Source of the DNA: UBA2336 sp964419145
GTDB lineage: Bacteria > Bacteroidota > Bacteroidia > Cytophagales > Cyclobacteriaceae
Assembly (NCBI GenBank): GCA_964419145.1
Contig: CAYQOM010000005.1
Location: forward strand, 1 to 64,000
Direction of reading: 5' to 3'
Length of the DNA: 64,000 bases
Position numbers and translations under genes: made by a program. This document shows positions 51,901-60,522 of this stretch, one piece after another (positions within the stretch are counted from its first letter, which is position 1; every line of letters starts with the position of its first letter). The notes beneath the pieces are model-generated. The model was not told where the DNA came from, ran no database searches, and saw only the letters and a list, made by a program, of their open reading frames with translations.

Positions 51901-53133
51901 ATGAAGTATCGTATTTTTTGGTTCCTATGCTTTGTTTTTGCTGCTTTTTGGCAAGTACATGCCCAATCGGGTCAAGAGTTACCAGCTGGTTATTATGTTA
52001 CGGTAGCCGCTTATTCCAAGGCTCGCGAAGACTACGCTCAAAAATTTACTACGAAGTTAAAGGATAAAGGCCTAGATGCCGGCTACGGATTTAATACGTC
52101 TAAAAATCTGTATTTCGTGTACCTCAGCTATTTCACTTCCTTGAGACCTTCACTGATCGAGATGCAAAAAGTTCGTGATCAGGGCGAGTTTACGGATGCA
52201 TGGGTTAGGGTCGTTACCGGAGATATTCCGCGCGAAGATGTTGTAGGAACACCAGCCGAAAAGGAAAAGCCAAACACGGAGAAGGTGGTGGAACAAGTGA
52301 AAGAAAGCGAACAGAAACCAACTCAGGTCGCACCTGAAAAGCCAGCAGAGGAAGAAAAACCGGAAGATGAAATTGAAATTACCGAAAACCCTCCGATTGT
52401 ACAGCACGATCCAATGACACTCGGTAATACAGAAGTTTTTCTGAGTTTGTTTAATGCAGCCAATAATCGCATAGTAGATGGTGAAGTGCAGGTAATCGAT
52501 ACGGAACGCAGCCGGTTGCTGACGACTGTAAAAGGTAACGAGTACCTGATTCTTCCAGATCCAAAAAGCAAATCCGGTCAGCTTACATTGGTTGGAGAAG
52601 TGTTCGGTTACCGAAAACTTCAACATGAAATCAACTACCCATTACCGCTGGCCGATACCGTTAAGCCCTATGTAGATCTGATGGGTACTACAGTTGCTGT
52701 GTTGTTTGACATGGTGCGTTACCACAAAGGTGATATCGCCACGTTGTATCATGTTTATTTTTTTAACGATGCGGCCATCATGTTGCCGGAATCAAAATAT
52801 GAGTTAAACAGCTTGCTGCAAATGATGCAGGAGAATGAAAATTATCGCATTCGTCTGCATGGCCATACGAATGGTAATTACCACGGAAAAATATTGGGAT
52901 TAGGTCCAGAGAAAAACTTCTTTACCATGGAAGGCTCATCCCAATCGGTGGGTTCTGCAAAAGATCTTTCAATGAAGCGAGCCGAAACGATAAAAGAATA
53001 CCTGGTAACAAACGGTATTTCAGCCGAGCGTATAGAAATCAAAGCGTGGGGTGGTAAGCGCCCGCTATTCGATAAGAATAGTGTGAATGCCAAGAAGAAT
53101 GTACGCGTTGAAGTGGAGATCATTCAGGAGTAA
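51901..53133 (+). CDS. Outer-membrane OmpA-family protein with SPOR-like N-terminus
   Basis: The 410-residue protein has a signal peptide (ending FWQVHAQ), then a SPOR-like domain (about 27-105; GYYVTVAAYSKAREDYAQKFTTKLKDKGLDAGYGFN), a Pro/Glu/Lys-rich linker (about 115-170) and a beta-rich middle. It ends in an OmpA peptidoglycan-binding domain (about 295-410) with AIMLPESKYELNSLLQMMQEN, IRLHGHTNGN, the peptidoglycan-contact region LSMKRAETIKEYLVTNGISAERIEIKAWGGKRPL and NVRVEVEIIQE. Two peptidoglycan-binding modules in one protein would tether the outer membrane to the wall. ATG 51901 begins the signal. The bestrophin-like gene follows after 63 bases. Confidence 0.87.
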   Translation: MKYRIFWFLCFVFAAFWQVHAQSGQELPAGYYVTVAAYSKAREDYAQKFTTKLKDKGLDAGYGFNTSKNLYFVYLSYFTSLRPSLIEMQKVRDQGEFTDAWVRVVTGDIPREDVVGTPAEKEKPNTEKVVEQVKESEQKPTQVAPEKPAEEEKPEDEIEITENPPIVQHDPMTLGNTEVFLSLFNAANNRIVDGEVQVIDTERSRLLTTVKGNEYLILPDPKSKSGQLTLVGEVFGYRKLQHEINYPLPLADTVKPYVDLMGTTVAVLFDMVRYHKGDIATLYHVYFFNDAAIMLPESKYELNSLLQMMQENENYRIRLHGHTNGNYHGKILGLGPEKNFFTMEGSSQSVGSAKDLSMKRAETIKEYLVTNGISAERIEIKAWGGKRPLFDKNSVNAKKNVRVEVEIIQE

Positions 53134-53196
53134 CTGTGTTTGTTATTCCGGTTCGTTATCCGGAACTTCGCTGACTTTTAAATTTTTTTGTGTGCT

Positions 53197-53973
53197 ATGA
53201 AACGAGTTCTACGAAGTTTCTTCCTGATTATCAATTACAAAACCCTGATCATCACCATGCTGGCGGTGATATCCACCTATGTATGTGATCGGTACGACCT
53301 TACCGCCCGCTTCCCCGATATGCTGGTGGGCGTGGCCATTGTGTTTCCGGTTGTGTTCTCCATCAGTTCGGCCTACACGCGAAGAGAAACAGCACTTCAA
53401 CGCCTGTCTGATTTTAAAGGTCATGCCGTGGCCATTTATTATGCTTCGCGCGATTGGACATCGGATAAAAACAACAATTTACCCGAACGTGCACGGGCGT
53501 TGGTAAATGAACTTACCCGAACCATGCGCGATATGTTTACACGCCATCACCGAACCGATTGGGAAAAATATGAACATAAAGTTTACCGCTTGTTTTCAGA
53601 ACTCTCTCAATTTACCATGGAACTTCCCCGCTATGGTGTGCAAGGAAGCGAGATGTCGCGTATCAGTCAGTATGTAAGCAAAATGATTATTGCGTTCGAT
53701 AACCTGAAGGTGATTCATGCCTATCGTACACCAATAACGTTGCGGGCATATAGCAAAGTTTTTATTTATATTTTTCCGATTATCTACGGCCCCTATTTTG
53801 CGGCAACCGCAAGCGATTATGCGCACAGTCTGGAATACGTGATGCCTGTGCTGTACAGCTTTATTCTGGTTAGCCTGGATAACATTCAGGATCACCTCGA
53901 ACATCCGTTTGATGAAGTAGGTGAAGACGATATCCGCATTGATGAACAGGATATGGTAGCGGTGATGCATTAA
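53197..53973 (+). CDS. Bestrophin-like membrane protein
   Basis: The 258-residue protein has an N-terminal hydrophobic pair (LITMLAVISTYV-like ITMLAVISTYVCD, MLVGVAIVFPVVFSISSAY), a long amphipathic helical part, a further hydrophobic pair (VFIYIFPIIYGPYFAA, VMPVLYSFILVSLDNI) and the motif HPFDEVGEDDIRIDEQ near the end. The PF.....DDI.ID motif resembles the bestrophin (YneE/RFP-TM) Ca/anion-channel signature. The helix-turn segment YTRRETALQRLSDFKGHAV fits the pore-helix region less clearly. Function as an anion channel is a guess. ATG at 53197 opens the first helix; the TPR gene follows after four bases. Confidence 0.55.
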   Translation: MKRVLRSFFLIINYKTLIITMLAVISTYVCDRYDLTARFPDMLVGVAIVFPVVFSISSAYTRRETALQRLSDFKGHAVAIYYASRDWTSDKNNNLPERARALVNELTRTMRDMFTRHHRTDWEKYEHKVYRLFSELSQFTMELPRYGVQGSEMSRISQYVSKMIIAFDNLKVIHAYRTPITLRAYSKVFIYIFPIIYGPYFAATASDYAHSLEYVMPVLYSFILVSLDNIQDHLEHPFDEVGEDDIRIDEQDMVAVMH

Positions 53974-53977
53974 AGCC

Positions 53978-54976
53978 ATGAGCACAACTTCCGATCAACA
54001 GAAAAAATCAGGCAACAAGTGGTTGGTTGCTGCGGCAATTTTTTTGTTTGTCCTTGCTCTCTTCTGGTCGGTTGATGCAATGTTCGTTTACCTCGGCCTT
54101 GGTGGGTTTGCGTTTTGTGTAGCGCAATACCTGCTAATCCGGTGCGATAAAAAGGATGAACAGCAGACATCCTATCAACGGGAGGAGCGTCCACAATTCA
54201 CGAATCAGTACTCTTTTGTAGAAAATTTCAAAAAACTGCTGAATCGTACTGGTCGCATAGATGGTAAAACATTAGCGGGTTTAATGATTTCCTCCATGGT
54301 TGGTTTTGTGTTTTTAGCCATCATACTGGGTGTGATTTTTGGTGATGACTCTGCAGTATTTTCAAATGAAGAACAACGCGCGCGCGACTACTACTATGCA
54401 GGTCAATACGACTCCGCGTTGTACCATTACCAACTGGCCCTGAAGGAAGAACCGGATAATACGTACATCTTGGTGGAAGCAGGTAATTGTTATTTGTACC
54501 TGAACCGGAGCGATTCAGCCTTACTGCATTATAACCGCGTGCTTGAACTTGATCCGGGTAACCTCGATGCAACGCACAATAGGGGGTTGGTGTATTATCA
54601 GCAGCGAAAATACCGTGAGGCGATCAATGCTGCACAACAGGTGTTGGTTAGTAACCCTTCACATGTGGATGCACTATTGCTTGCAGGCGATTCCTTTTAC
54701 ACGCAAACGCAATATGACTCAGCCCTGGTGTATTATGTTGATGCCTATAACCTGAATTACCGCAGTGCTATACTCACACACATTATGGCCTACATTTATG
54801 ATGTAAAAGGAAACACGCAACAAGCCATAGCATTATATCGCGAAACCCTGCAACAGGATGATTCCATAACAGATGTTTATGTACGATTGGGTGAATTATT
54901 ACCGGGAGAGGAGGGTCAGGAATACCGTACCCGTGCGGCACAACTTCAGCAAGGTGGTCAGCAAACCGATTGGTAG
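53978..54976 (+). CDS. TPR protein with two membrane helices
   Basis: The 332-residue protein has membrane segments near residues 12-50 (KWLVAAAIFLFVLALFWSVD, AMFVYLGLGGFAFCVAQYLL) and near 105-120 (MVGFVFLAIILGVIFG), then five TPR repeats (RARDYYYAGQYDSALYHYQLALKEEPDNT, LLHYNRVLELDPGNLDATHNRGLVYYQQRKYREAI). It likely serves as a membrane-anchored scaffold. The start is four bases after the bestrophin-like stop, so the two belong to one operon. Its stop lies two bases from the convergent META gene. Confidence 0.82.
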   Translation: MSTTSDQQKKSGNKWLVAAAIFLFVLALFWSVDAMFVYLGLGGFAFCVAQYLLIRCDKKDEQQTSYQREERPQFTNQYSFVENFKKLLNRTGRIDGKTLAGLMISSMVGFVFLAIILGVIFGDDSAVFSNEEQRARDYYYAGQYDSALYHYQLALKEEPDNTYILVEAGNCYLYLNRSDSALLHYNRVLELDPGNLDATHNRGLVYYQQRKYREAINAAQQVLVSNPSHVDALLLAGDSFYTQTQYDSALVYYVDAYNLNYRSAILTHIMAYIYDVKGNTQQAIALYRETLQQDDSITDVYVRLGELLPGEEGQEYRTRAAQLQQGGQQTDW

Positions 54977-54978
54977 GT

Positions 54979-55368
54979 TTAGCGCGAGAATTCCATCAGC
55001 ACCGATTCATCTTTTTGTAATGTGAGTTTATCAGCTGTAAGCTCAAATCGATTTACTTCACTCATCGCTTTCAGAAAAGCATCCTCAGCTTCCATTTTTT
55101 CCTGGCAGTACATTTTAGTAGAACCCAATCCACTAAAGCTAAGATCAGCATCTTTTTTGGTATACGAACCAAAGTACCGGTTACATCCGGCAAAACCTGC
55201 TACTTTGTTATCAGCAGAAAGCGTAAGCGTTACCGGTGGCGTAAGGGTTGCGTAATCTGTGTTGTTTAAGCGAACAAGTTTCCATTCTACCTCAGTAAGC
55301 GACAGGTTTTGTGTTTGACAGCAGGTGATGAGTGCAGCAAACAAGAGTACTGGAATTAATTTTTTCAT
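54979..55368 (-). CDS. META-domain lipoprotein (HslJ-like)
   Basis: The 129-residue product has a lipoprotein signal (PVLLFAALITC-C) and the META fold: VEWKLVRLNNTDY, VTLTLSADNKVAGFAGCNRYFGSYTKK and GLGSTKMYCQEKMEAEDAFLKAM. The Cys pair of GCNRYFG and MYCQ is typical for META/HslJ proteins, which are envelope proteins linked to heat and oxidative stress in E. coli. Specific ligands are not known. Confidence 0.9.
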   Translation of the reverse strand: MKKLIPVLLFAALITCCQTQNLSLTEVEWKLVRLNNTDYATLTPPVTLTLSADNKVAGFAGCNRYFGSYTKKDADLSFSGLGSTKMYCQEKMEAEDAFLKAMSEVNRFELTADKLTLQKDESVLMEFSR

Positions 55369-55377
55369 AGCGTTATA

Positions 55378-55662
55378 TTATTGATCTAACACATCGCGGT
55401 ATGCTTCCGTTTTATCAAACACCGATTTGGCAAACGGACAAAGCGGAAGAATTTTTAGGTTGTTTTTGCGGGCATGTTGTACGGCAGCTTCTACCAGTTG
55501 CTTGCCTGCTCCTTTTCCACGCAGTACATCTGAAACATCCGTATGGTCTATAATCATGCGGGTCTCACCCGCCATGGTAAACGTCATCTCCGCCAGGCGC
55601 TTGCCGCCTTCTTCATAGTAGAAGGCTCCTTTGGTTGTAGTTTGCTCGAGTTGGATGTGCAT
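55378..55662 (-). CDS. GNAT-like N-acetyltransferase (YidJ/NATD type)
   Basis: The 94-residue protein is a short GNAT: YYEEGGKRLAEMTFTMAGETRMIIDHTDVSDVLRGKGAGKQLVEAAVQHARKNNLKILPLCPFAKSVFDKT. The acetyl-CoA loop is RGKGAGKQL and the downstream CPF segment is typical of this small family (PF14542 type). The substrate is unknown. It is nine bases upstream of the META gene on the same strand, so the two may form a small operon. Confidence 0.9.
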   Translation of the reverse strand: MHIQLEQTTTKGAFYYEEGGKRLAEMTFTMAGETRMIIDHTDVSDVLRGKGAGKQLVEAAVQHARKNNLKILPLCPFAKSVFDKTEAYRDVLDQ

Positions 55663-55755
55663 GTATTTTTGAGTTTAGGATTACCTAACCTGTGTTTGCA
55701 TGGTTTGTAAAGATATTCGAATTTTGAATGGATTCTTAACCCATTGTTAAATTCT

Positions 55756-56373
55756 ATGCCCACCGATAAACGTATTGATGCCTACATCGCCAAAGCCGAG
55801 CCATTTGCCTGGCCTATTCTGGAACACATGCGCATGCTGGTGCACAAGGCTTGTCCGGAGGTAACCGAAACCATAAAGTGGGGGATGCCCTCATTCGATT
55901 ACAAGGGTCCGTACTTCAGCTTTGCTGCATTTAAGAAACATTGCGCTTTCGGTTTCTGGAAAGCAAAACTGATCAAAGATCCCAAAAATTACCTGGGACT
56001 CAACAAGGCGGATGGTGGTGAAGCGATGGGAAACTTTGGTCGCGTAAGCAGCCTGAAAGATTTACCACCGGATAAAGTATTGCTCGATTTTTTAAAACAA
56101 GCCAAAAAATTGAATGATGAGGGCGTAAAGCTTCCGCCAAAAGGCAAAATTGCAGCGAAAGCAGTTAAGCCGCCAGCCTACTTGTTGATAGCGCTCAAGA
56201 AAAATAAAAAGGCACTGTTAACATTTGAAAGTTTCAGTCCCTCCAATAAGGGCGATTACATTGAATGGTTAACCGAGGCCAAAACTGAAGCCACACGCGA
56301 GAAGCGATTAGCACAAGCTATTGAGTGGATGGCAGAAGGGAAGCCGCGGAATTGGAAGTATATGAAGAAATAG
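55756..56373 (+). CDS. YdeI/OmpD-associated-like protein (DUF1801 plus OmdA)
   Basis: The 205-residue protein has an N-terminal DUF1801 domain (IDAYIAKAEPFAWPILEHMRMLVHKACPEVTETIKWGMPSF...FAFKKHCAFGFW-like, residues 1-120) and a C-terminal OmdA-type segment (FESFSPSNKGDYIEWLTEAKTEATREKRLAQAIEWMAEGKP). The KWGMPSFDYKG and GFW motifs are those of DUF1801, found also in frataxin-like YdhG proteins. The function in Bacteroidota is unknown. ATG 55756 is chosen over an upstream TTG. Confidence 0.88.
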   Translation: MPTDKRIDAYIAKAEPFAWPILEHMRMLVHKACPEVTETIKWGMPSFDYKGPYFSFAAFKKHCAFGFWKAKLIKDPKNYLGLNKADGGEAMGNFGRVSSLKDLPPDKVLLDFLKQAKKLNDEGVKLPPKGKIAAKAVKPPAYLLIALKKNKKALLTFESFSPSNKGDYIEWLTEAKTEATREKRLAQAIEWMAEGKPRNWKYMKK

Positions 56374-56427
56374 TTACCAATTGCCAACAGCCAATATCTG
56401 GTTATTGACAACTGGTAACCGGTAACT
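56372..56427. repeat. CAATTGCC / GGTAACCGGTAAC word repeat between convergent stops
   Basis: The segment runs from within the stop codon of the YdeI-like gene to within that of permease 3 and holds TTACCAATTGCCAACAGCCA, TTGACAACTGGTAACCGG and TAACT. It belongs to the word family that is inserted in frame in the helicase at 30555. There is no ordinary terminator between the two genes. Confidence 0.75.
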
Positions 56428-58864
56428 ATTCATACCTGAGTGTATTAGCCGGATTGCTCATCGCAGCCTTTAGCGTTTGTGAGCTCACCGTAATCAATGC
56501 GATGGCAATGGCAACGAATGCAGCCAGTACATACAACAGCACATTCATTTCAATGCGGTAGGCAAAAGTGTTCAGCCATTTGTCCATAAAATACCAGGCT
56601 ACTGGCCAGGCAATTACGTTTGCCACGATTACCAGTATCACAATTTCGCGTGAGAGTAAAGTTAAAATATTCGGAACAGATGCGCCCAATACTTTTCGTA
56701 TGCCAATTTCCTTGATGCGTTGCAAGGTGTTGAAGGTTGCCAACCCGAATAACCCAAGACAAGCAATGAAAATGGCCAACATAGAGAAGCCGGTAAACAA
56801 CTGACTTTGCTTGGTTTCGTTTTGGTACAGGTTGCTGTATCGCTCATTCATAAAGGTGTATTCGAACAAGCGGCCGGGTAAAAATTCACGCCATACTTTT
56901 TCGATATGGTTTAATCCATCCTGAAAGTTGGTGCCTGCAACCTGAATGGAAAGGCTGTTGTATGCCGGTCGCTGAATGAGAAAGATGATGGGATTGATGG
57001 TCTGGTGCAGCGATTCAAAGTGAAAATCCTTCACTACGCCAATCACTTTTCCGTTAACGCCTCCATATGAAAATTCCTGATCAACCAGTGCGGCAGGGTC
57101 ATTGATGCCCATGGCCACCAGTGCAGCTTCATTTAATACATAGCCAAGTGAATCATCGGTGCGCACTTCTTTCGAAAAATTACGACCGGCTACAAACGGA
57201 ATGTCATAGGTATCAAAAAAGGTATGATCCACACGAATGTATGCAATGCGTGACCCAACATTTTGAAGTGAATCTCCTTTACGCATTTGTGCTCCCATGG
57301 AGTCAAGCAAACGGCCGGTAGGAATGCGGGAAGAGCGACCGGCATTTTTTATAGAGGAGTGTTCGGTAATGGCATTGTAAAATGCATCGAAGTTTTCATT
57401 GAGGTCATTGTAGTAGGGCAAGGTAATCACCTGATCTTTGGCGTAGCCCAGGTCTTTGTTGTTTAAATAATCCAGCTGACTGAAAATTACAGTGGTAGCA
57501 ATGATCAATACAATGGAAATGGAAAACTGAACCACAACAAGCGCTCTTCGCAAAATGGGTTTACCTCCCGATTGTTTGCCCTTTAAAATTACGGCCGGTC
57601 GAAACGAAGAGATAATAAAGGCCGGATACAAACCAGCCAGAATACCAATCACTATAGTGCCACCAATCATTGCCACTAACAAAATTGGGTTGCCCAGGAA
57701 CGAGATGGATTTCCCGGTGAAGCCATTCAACCACTCTAAGGCAAAATAGCCGGCACCCAGTGCCAATACACAAGCGAACATTGAAATCATCACCGATTCA
57801 CTCAGGTATTGATTCATCAATTGGGTTTTAAATGCACCGGCTACTTTTCTGATGCCTACTTCCTTCGCGCGTTTGGTGGCTTGTGCCGTGCTGAGGTTTA
57901 TAAAATTAAATCCGGCAATGAGAATAATAAACAACCCGATGGTGCCCATCAGGTAAACCGTGTTGATATTTCCCGGTGGTTCCAGTTCATCATCGAGGTG
58001 CGAGTGTAAGTGTATATCGGTTATTTTTTGAAGTTGCAGACTGGTAACTTTTGACGCTACAAAATCGGGCGGCACACCAAAGTTGGCGCGGGCAAACGTA
58101 CCGAAGTGCTTATCAAGAAAATCAGGAAGTTTGCTTTCCAATGTTTTTGCATTTTCGCCTTCCTTTAGCACAAAGTAGGTACCGAAGGCATTATTACCCC
58201 AATTGGTTTCCAATCTTCTTCTGCCATATATAGTAGAGTCATTCAGCGTACTGAATGAAATCAGGAAATCGGGGTGGAAATGCGTTTGAGGTTTAAAAGG
58301 TTTGTATACGCCCGTTATTTGTACGGGGAATCCAAATAACTCCAATGTTTTTCCCTGCACCTGCGTGGAGCCAAAATATTTTTCAGCCATCGCTTCGGAT
58401 AACACCATGGTGCCGGGTTTTTCCAATGCAGTGGCCTTGTTACCTTCCGTTAGGTTTACTTCCAGCATATCAAAGATCTCGGGCTCGCTTACAAAAATGT
58501 TGCGTTCCCGAAATGATTTGTCTTCATTGCCATCCTCCCGCAGGGTTACCGTGGTGTTGAGGGGTAACATCCGAAACAGCTTTTCAATTTCCGGAAAATC
58601 GTTGCGCATAAGCATGCCGATCGGTGGGGCAACATTTGCTAAACGTAAACTGGCATTGCCATCCTGATCATAGAAATAGCGCGTAACGCGATAGAGCCTG
58701 TCGGCCTGGGGATGATGCTTGTCGTAACTCAACTCATCCACTACATAAAAGGTAATAAGCAGCGCACTGGAGAGCGCGAGGGCCAGGCCGACAATGTTGA
58801 TGGAAGAAGTGAGCTTATTTCGGAAAATAGAACGAAGGGCAACTTTCAGGTAATTAACGAACAT
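56426..58864 (-). CDS. Orphan FtsX/MacB-type permease 3
   Basis: The 812-residue inner-membrane permease shares the duplicated MacB/FtsX plan: first helix (SSINIVGLALALSSALLITFYVV), first MacB-type domain, FtsX module with FTQATKRAKEVGIRKVAGAFK-like loop (AQATKRAKEVGIRKVAGAFK), helices to LYPAFIISSF, second periplasmic domain and end module with TLQRIKEIGIRKVLGAS and terminal NTLRYE. No ATPase is near. CCGGACA lies about 143 bases ahead of the start on the coding strand, beside a TGTTCG half-site, as in permease 1. The stop lies in the word repeat at 56372. Confidence 0.92.
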   Translation of the reverse strand: MFVNYLKVALRSIFRNKLTSSINIVGLALALSSALLITFYVVDELSYDKHHPQADRLYRVTRYFYDQDGNASLRLANVAPPIGMLMRNDFPEIEKLFRMLPLNTTVTLREDGNEDKSFRERNIFVSEPEIFDMLEVNLTEGNKATALEKPGTMVLSEAMAEKYFGSTQVQGKTLELFGFPVQITGVYKPFKPQTHFHPDFLISFSTLNDSTIYGRRRLETNWGNNAFGTYFVLKEGENAKTLESKLPDFLDKHFGTFARANFGVPPDFVASKVTSLQLQKITDIHLHSHLDDELEPPGNINTVYLMGTIGLFIILIAGFNFINLSTAQATKRAKEVGIRKVAGAFKTQLMNQYLSESVMISMFACVLALGAGYFALEWLNGFTGKSISFLGNPILLVAMIGGTIVIGILAGLYPAFIISSFRPAVILKGKQSGGKPILRRALVVVQFSISIVLIIATTVIFSQLDYLNNKDLGYAKDQVITLPYYNDLNENFDAFYNAITEHSSIKNAGRSSRIPTGRLLDSMGAQMRKGDSLQNVGSRIAYIRVDHTFFDTYDIPFVAGRNFSKEVRTDDSLGYVLNEAALVAMGINDPAALVDQEFSYGGVNGKVIGVVKDFHFESLHQTINPIIFLIQRPAYNSLSIQVAGTNFQDGLNHIEKVWREFLPGRLFEYTFMNERYSNLYQNETKQSQLFTGFSMLAIFIACLGLFGLATFNTLQRIKEIGIRKVLGASVPNILTLLSREIVILVIVANVIAWPVAWYFMDKWLNTFAYRIEMNVLLYVLAAFVAIAIALITVSSQTLKAAMSNPANTLRYE

Positions 58865-59024
58865 GGAATAGGGGTTTGGTTGAACACTCCGGTTTTAGGC
58901 CTTGGTTACAAAGACCGTGAAAGTTTTGAAAGGTTGCGTTTTTGCCCTTGAATAGACATAATTATAATTATCAACAAGGACCAGTTGTTCGTTTTTGACC
59001 GGTCATTGTCCGGTTGTGCTACCA

Positions 59025-60263
59025 TCAGGCTTCGGTGGCTTCCTTAGCTTTCTTTGATTTTCTTTTATTACCGTAAATCCCTCTAATGCCAAGGATGAAC
59101 AGGGCTGCTAATCCAATTCCTCCGCCAATACCAACTAATGCCGCAAGGCCCTCATTTCCAGAGCAGGCAATGCTGCACGAAAGGGCCGCTAACCCAAAAA
59201 CGGCAGCAGCAAAAGTTATGGCCAACAGTATTGTAAGCGTAATTTTTGCACCTCTACTAAGTTCTTTTTTGGCTTCCTGTTTGAAACTGTGTTTCTCTGC
59301 GTTTAAATCCTTTTCGTTTTTGACGAGATAAATATTTTTTTCAGGTGTATTGGTTGTTGAAAGTGAGAATAGAACTTCGGAATCGGAAACCGGTTGTTGG
59401 GTAATGTGATAATGATTGCCTGCACAAAGCATCATCACGGCACCAGAAGTAAACAAGGAAATATCGTGAGCTTTTTGTGCGAAATAGGAATTGGTGAAAG
59501 TAAAGGAGGGGTTTTTGGATGGATATGCCAGGCAAGAAGTTGTGAAGACTGAAAGGGCTGCATAACTCACTGTTTCACTGATAAAAACCTCCTGCCCATA
59601 CAAGTGATGACCTAAAGACAATGCGCTCAAACCGGTGGCAATATGTATTCCGGCAATCAGGCTTCGGGCTTGCCATGGATTTTCGGCAGCCCAGTATGAG
59701 ATTTTTTTCGACCGACTTTGAGCGATGCTGAGCATCAACAAGCTAAACAAGCCTGAAGCGCCCATCATGAGCGGAACAGCATTATTTTCGAGAAACGTCT
59801 TTTCGAAATTACCCGGGTGTAGTGTGACTAATGAATTTGAAGAAACCTCATCGTAATTTATTTCTGGTATTTTATCGTCATCCGTGATAACGTTAACCAA
59901 CGCGTGCTTGTATTGCGATTCTGTGTTAAAGTGTCTTTCTTTGGTTTCAGCGATATGTTGTCCCGATGTAAGCGTTGAAGCATATAAGGTTTCAACTGAA
60001 AATGGCTGTAGTTGAATATGCTCCAATTGATTTTCTGTCTTATGGGGTACTTCAGGGAATGACTCCAAGTTCACAGTTCGGGTGTTTGTTTTTTTCACCC
60101 TATTCTTTGTATGGGTAGACTTAATCCTATTTTCATTTAAAATGAGACATTGTTCTTCCACGGAAGGCATCCGTGTTGTAATTATCGGGTTTGCACAGGC
60201 TGCAAGTAGCACAAACAGAGCGCATATTTGCAGCGTTTTGAAGGGTTTTGGGTTGGTTTTCAT
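59025..60263 (-). CDS. Lipoprotein with multiple membrane segments, unknown function
   Basis: The 412-residue product has a lipoprotein-like signal (TLQICALFVLLAAC-ANP), about 150 polar residues (many Thr, Asn, Lys), and then five or six hydrophobic segments: MMGASGLFSLLMLSIAQ, IAGIHIATGLSALSLG, VSYAALSVFTTSCLAY, DISLFTSGAVMMLCAG, ITLTILLAITFAAAVFGLAAL and GLAALVGIGGGIGLAALFILGI, ending in a basic tail (GNKRKSKKAKEATEA). A lipid anchor with several membrane helices is an unusual combination. No family is recognised. ATG at 60263 is used because it opens the signal. Confidence 0.6.
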   Translation of the reverse strand: MKTNPKPFKTLQICALFVLLAACANPIITTRMPSVEEQCLILNENRIKSTHTKNRVKKTNTRTVNLESFPEVPHKTENQLEHIQLQPFSVETLYASTLTSGQHIAETKERHFNTESQYKHALVNVITDDDKIPEINYDEVSSNSLVTLHPGNFEKTFLENNAVPLMMGASGLFSLLMLSIAQSRSKKISYWAAENPWQARSLIAGIHIATGLSALSLGHHLYGQEVFISETVSYAALSVFTTSCLAYPSKNPSFTFTNSYFAQKAHDISLFTSGAVMMLCAGNHYHITQQPVSDSEVLFSLSTTNTPEKNIYLVKNEKDLNAEKHSFKQEAKKELSRGAKITLTILLAITFAAAVFGLAALSCSIACSGNEGLAALVGIGGGIGLAALFILGIRGIYGNKRKSKKAKEATEA

Positions 60264-60522
60264 GATAATGGGTCGTTCCTGAATAGCTTTGAAACCAATG
60301 CCCGTATACCCGGTTCCACGTTTTATGGTTTCATCTTCCCCTTTCACAAATGTAGGACTTTCAGTTCTTCTAACCAGTGCCTGTTAATGGCGGAGCGCTT
60401 GCATTATTACAATTCTGTATTCTGCTGTAACCTTTTTCAGCCTTTTAAGTAATTCTTAACAGGTTGGCCGTGCAACCTATTACGTATTATTTGGTCTTTT
60501 TTGCATTAAACCCCACACCCTA

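Noticed and set aside
60440..60480. Sigma-54 promoter ahead of permease 4 (TTGGCCGTGCAACC)
   Set aside because: The GG and GC pairs are too close for the required ten-base spacing.
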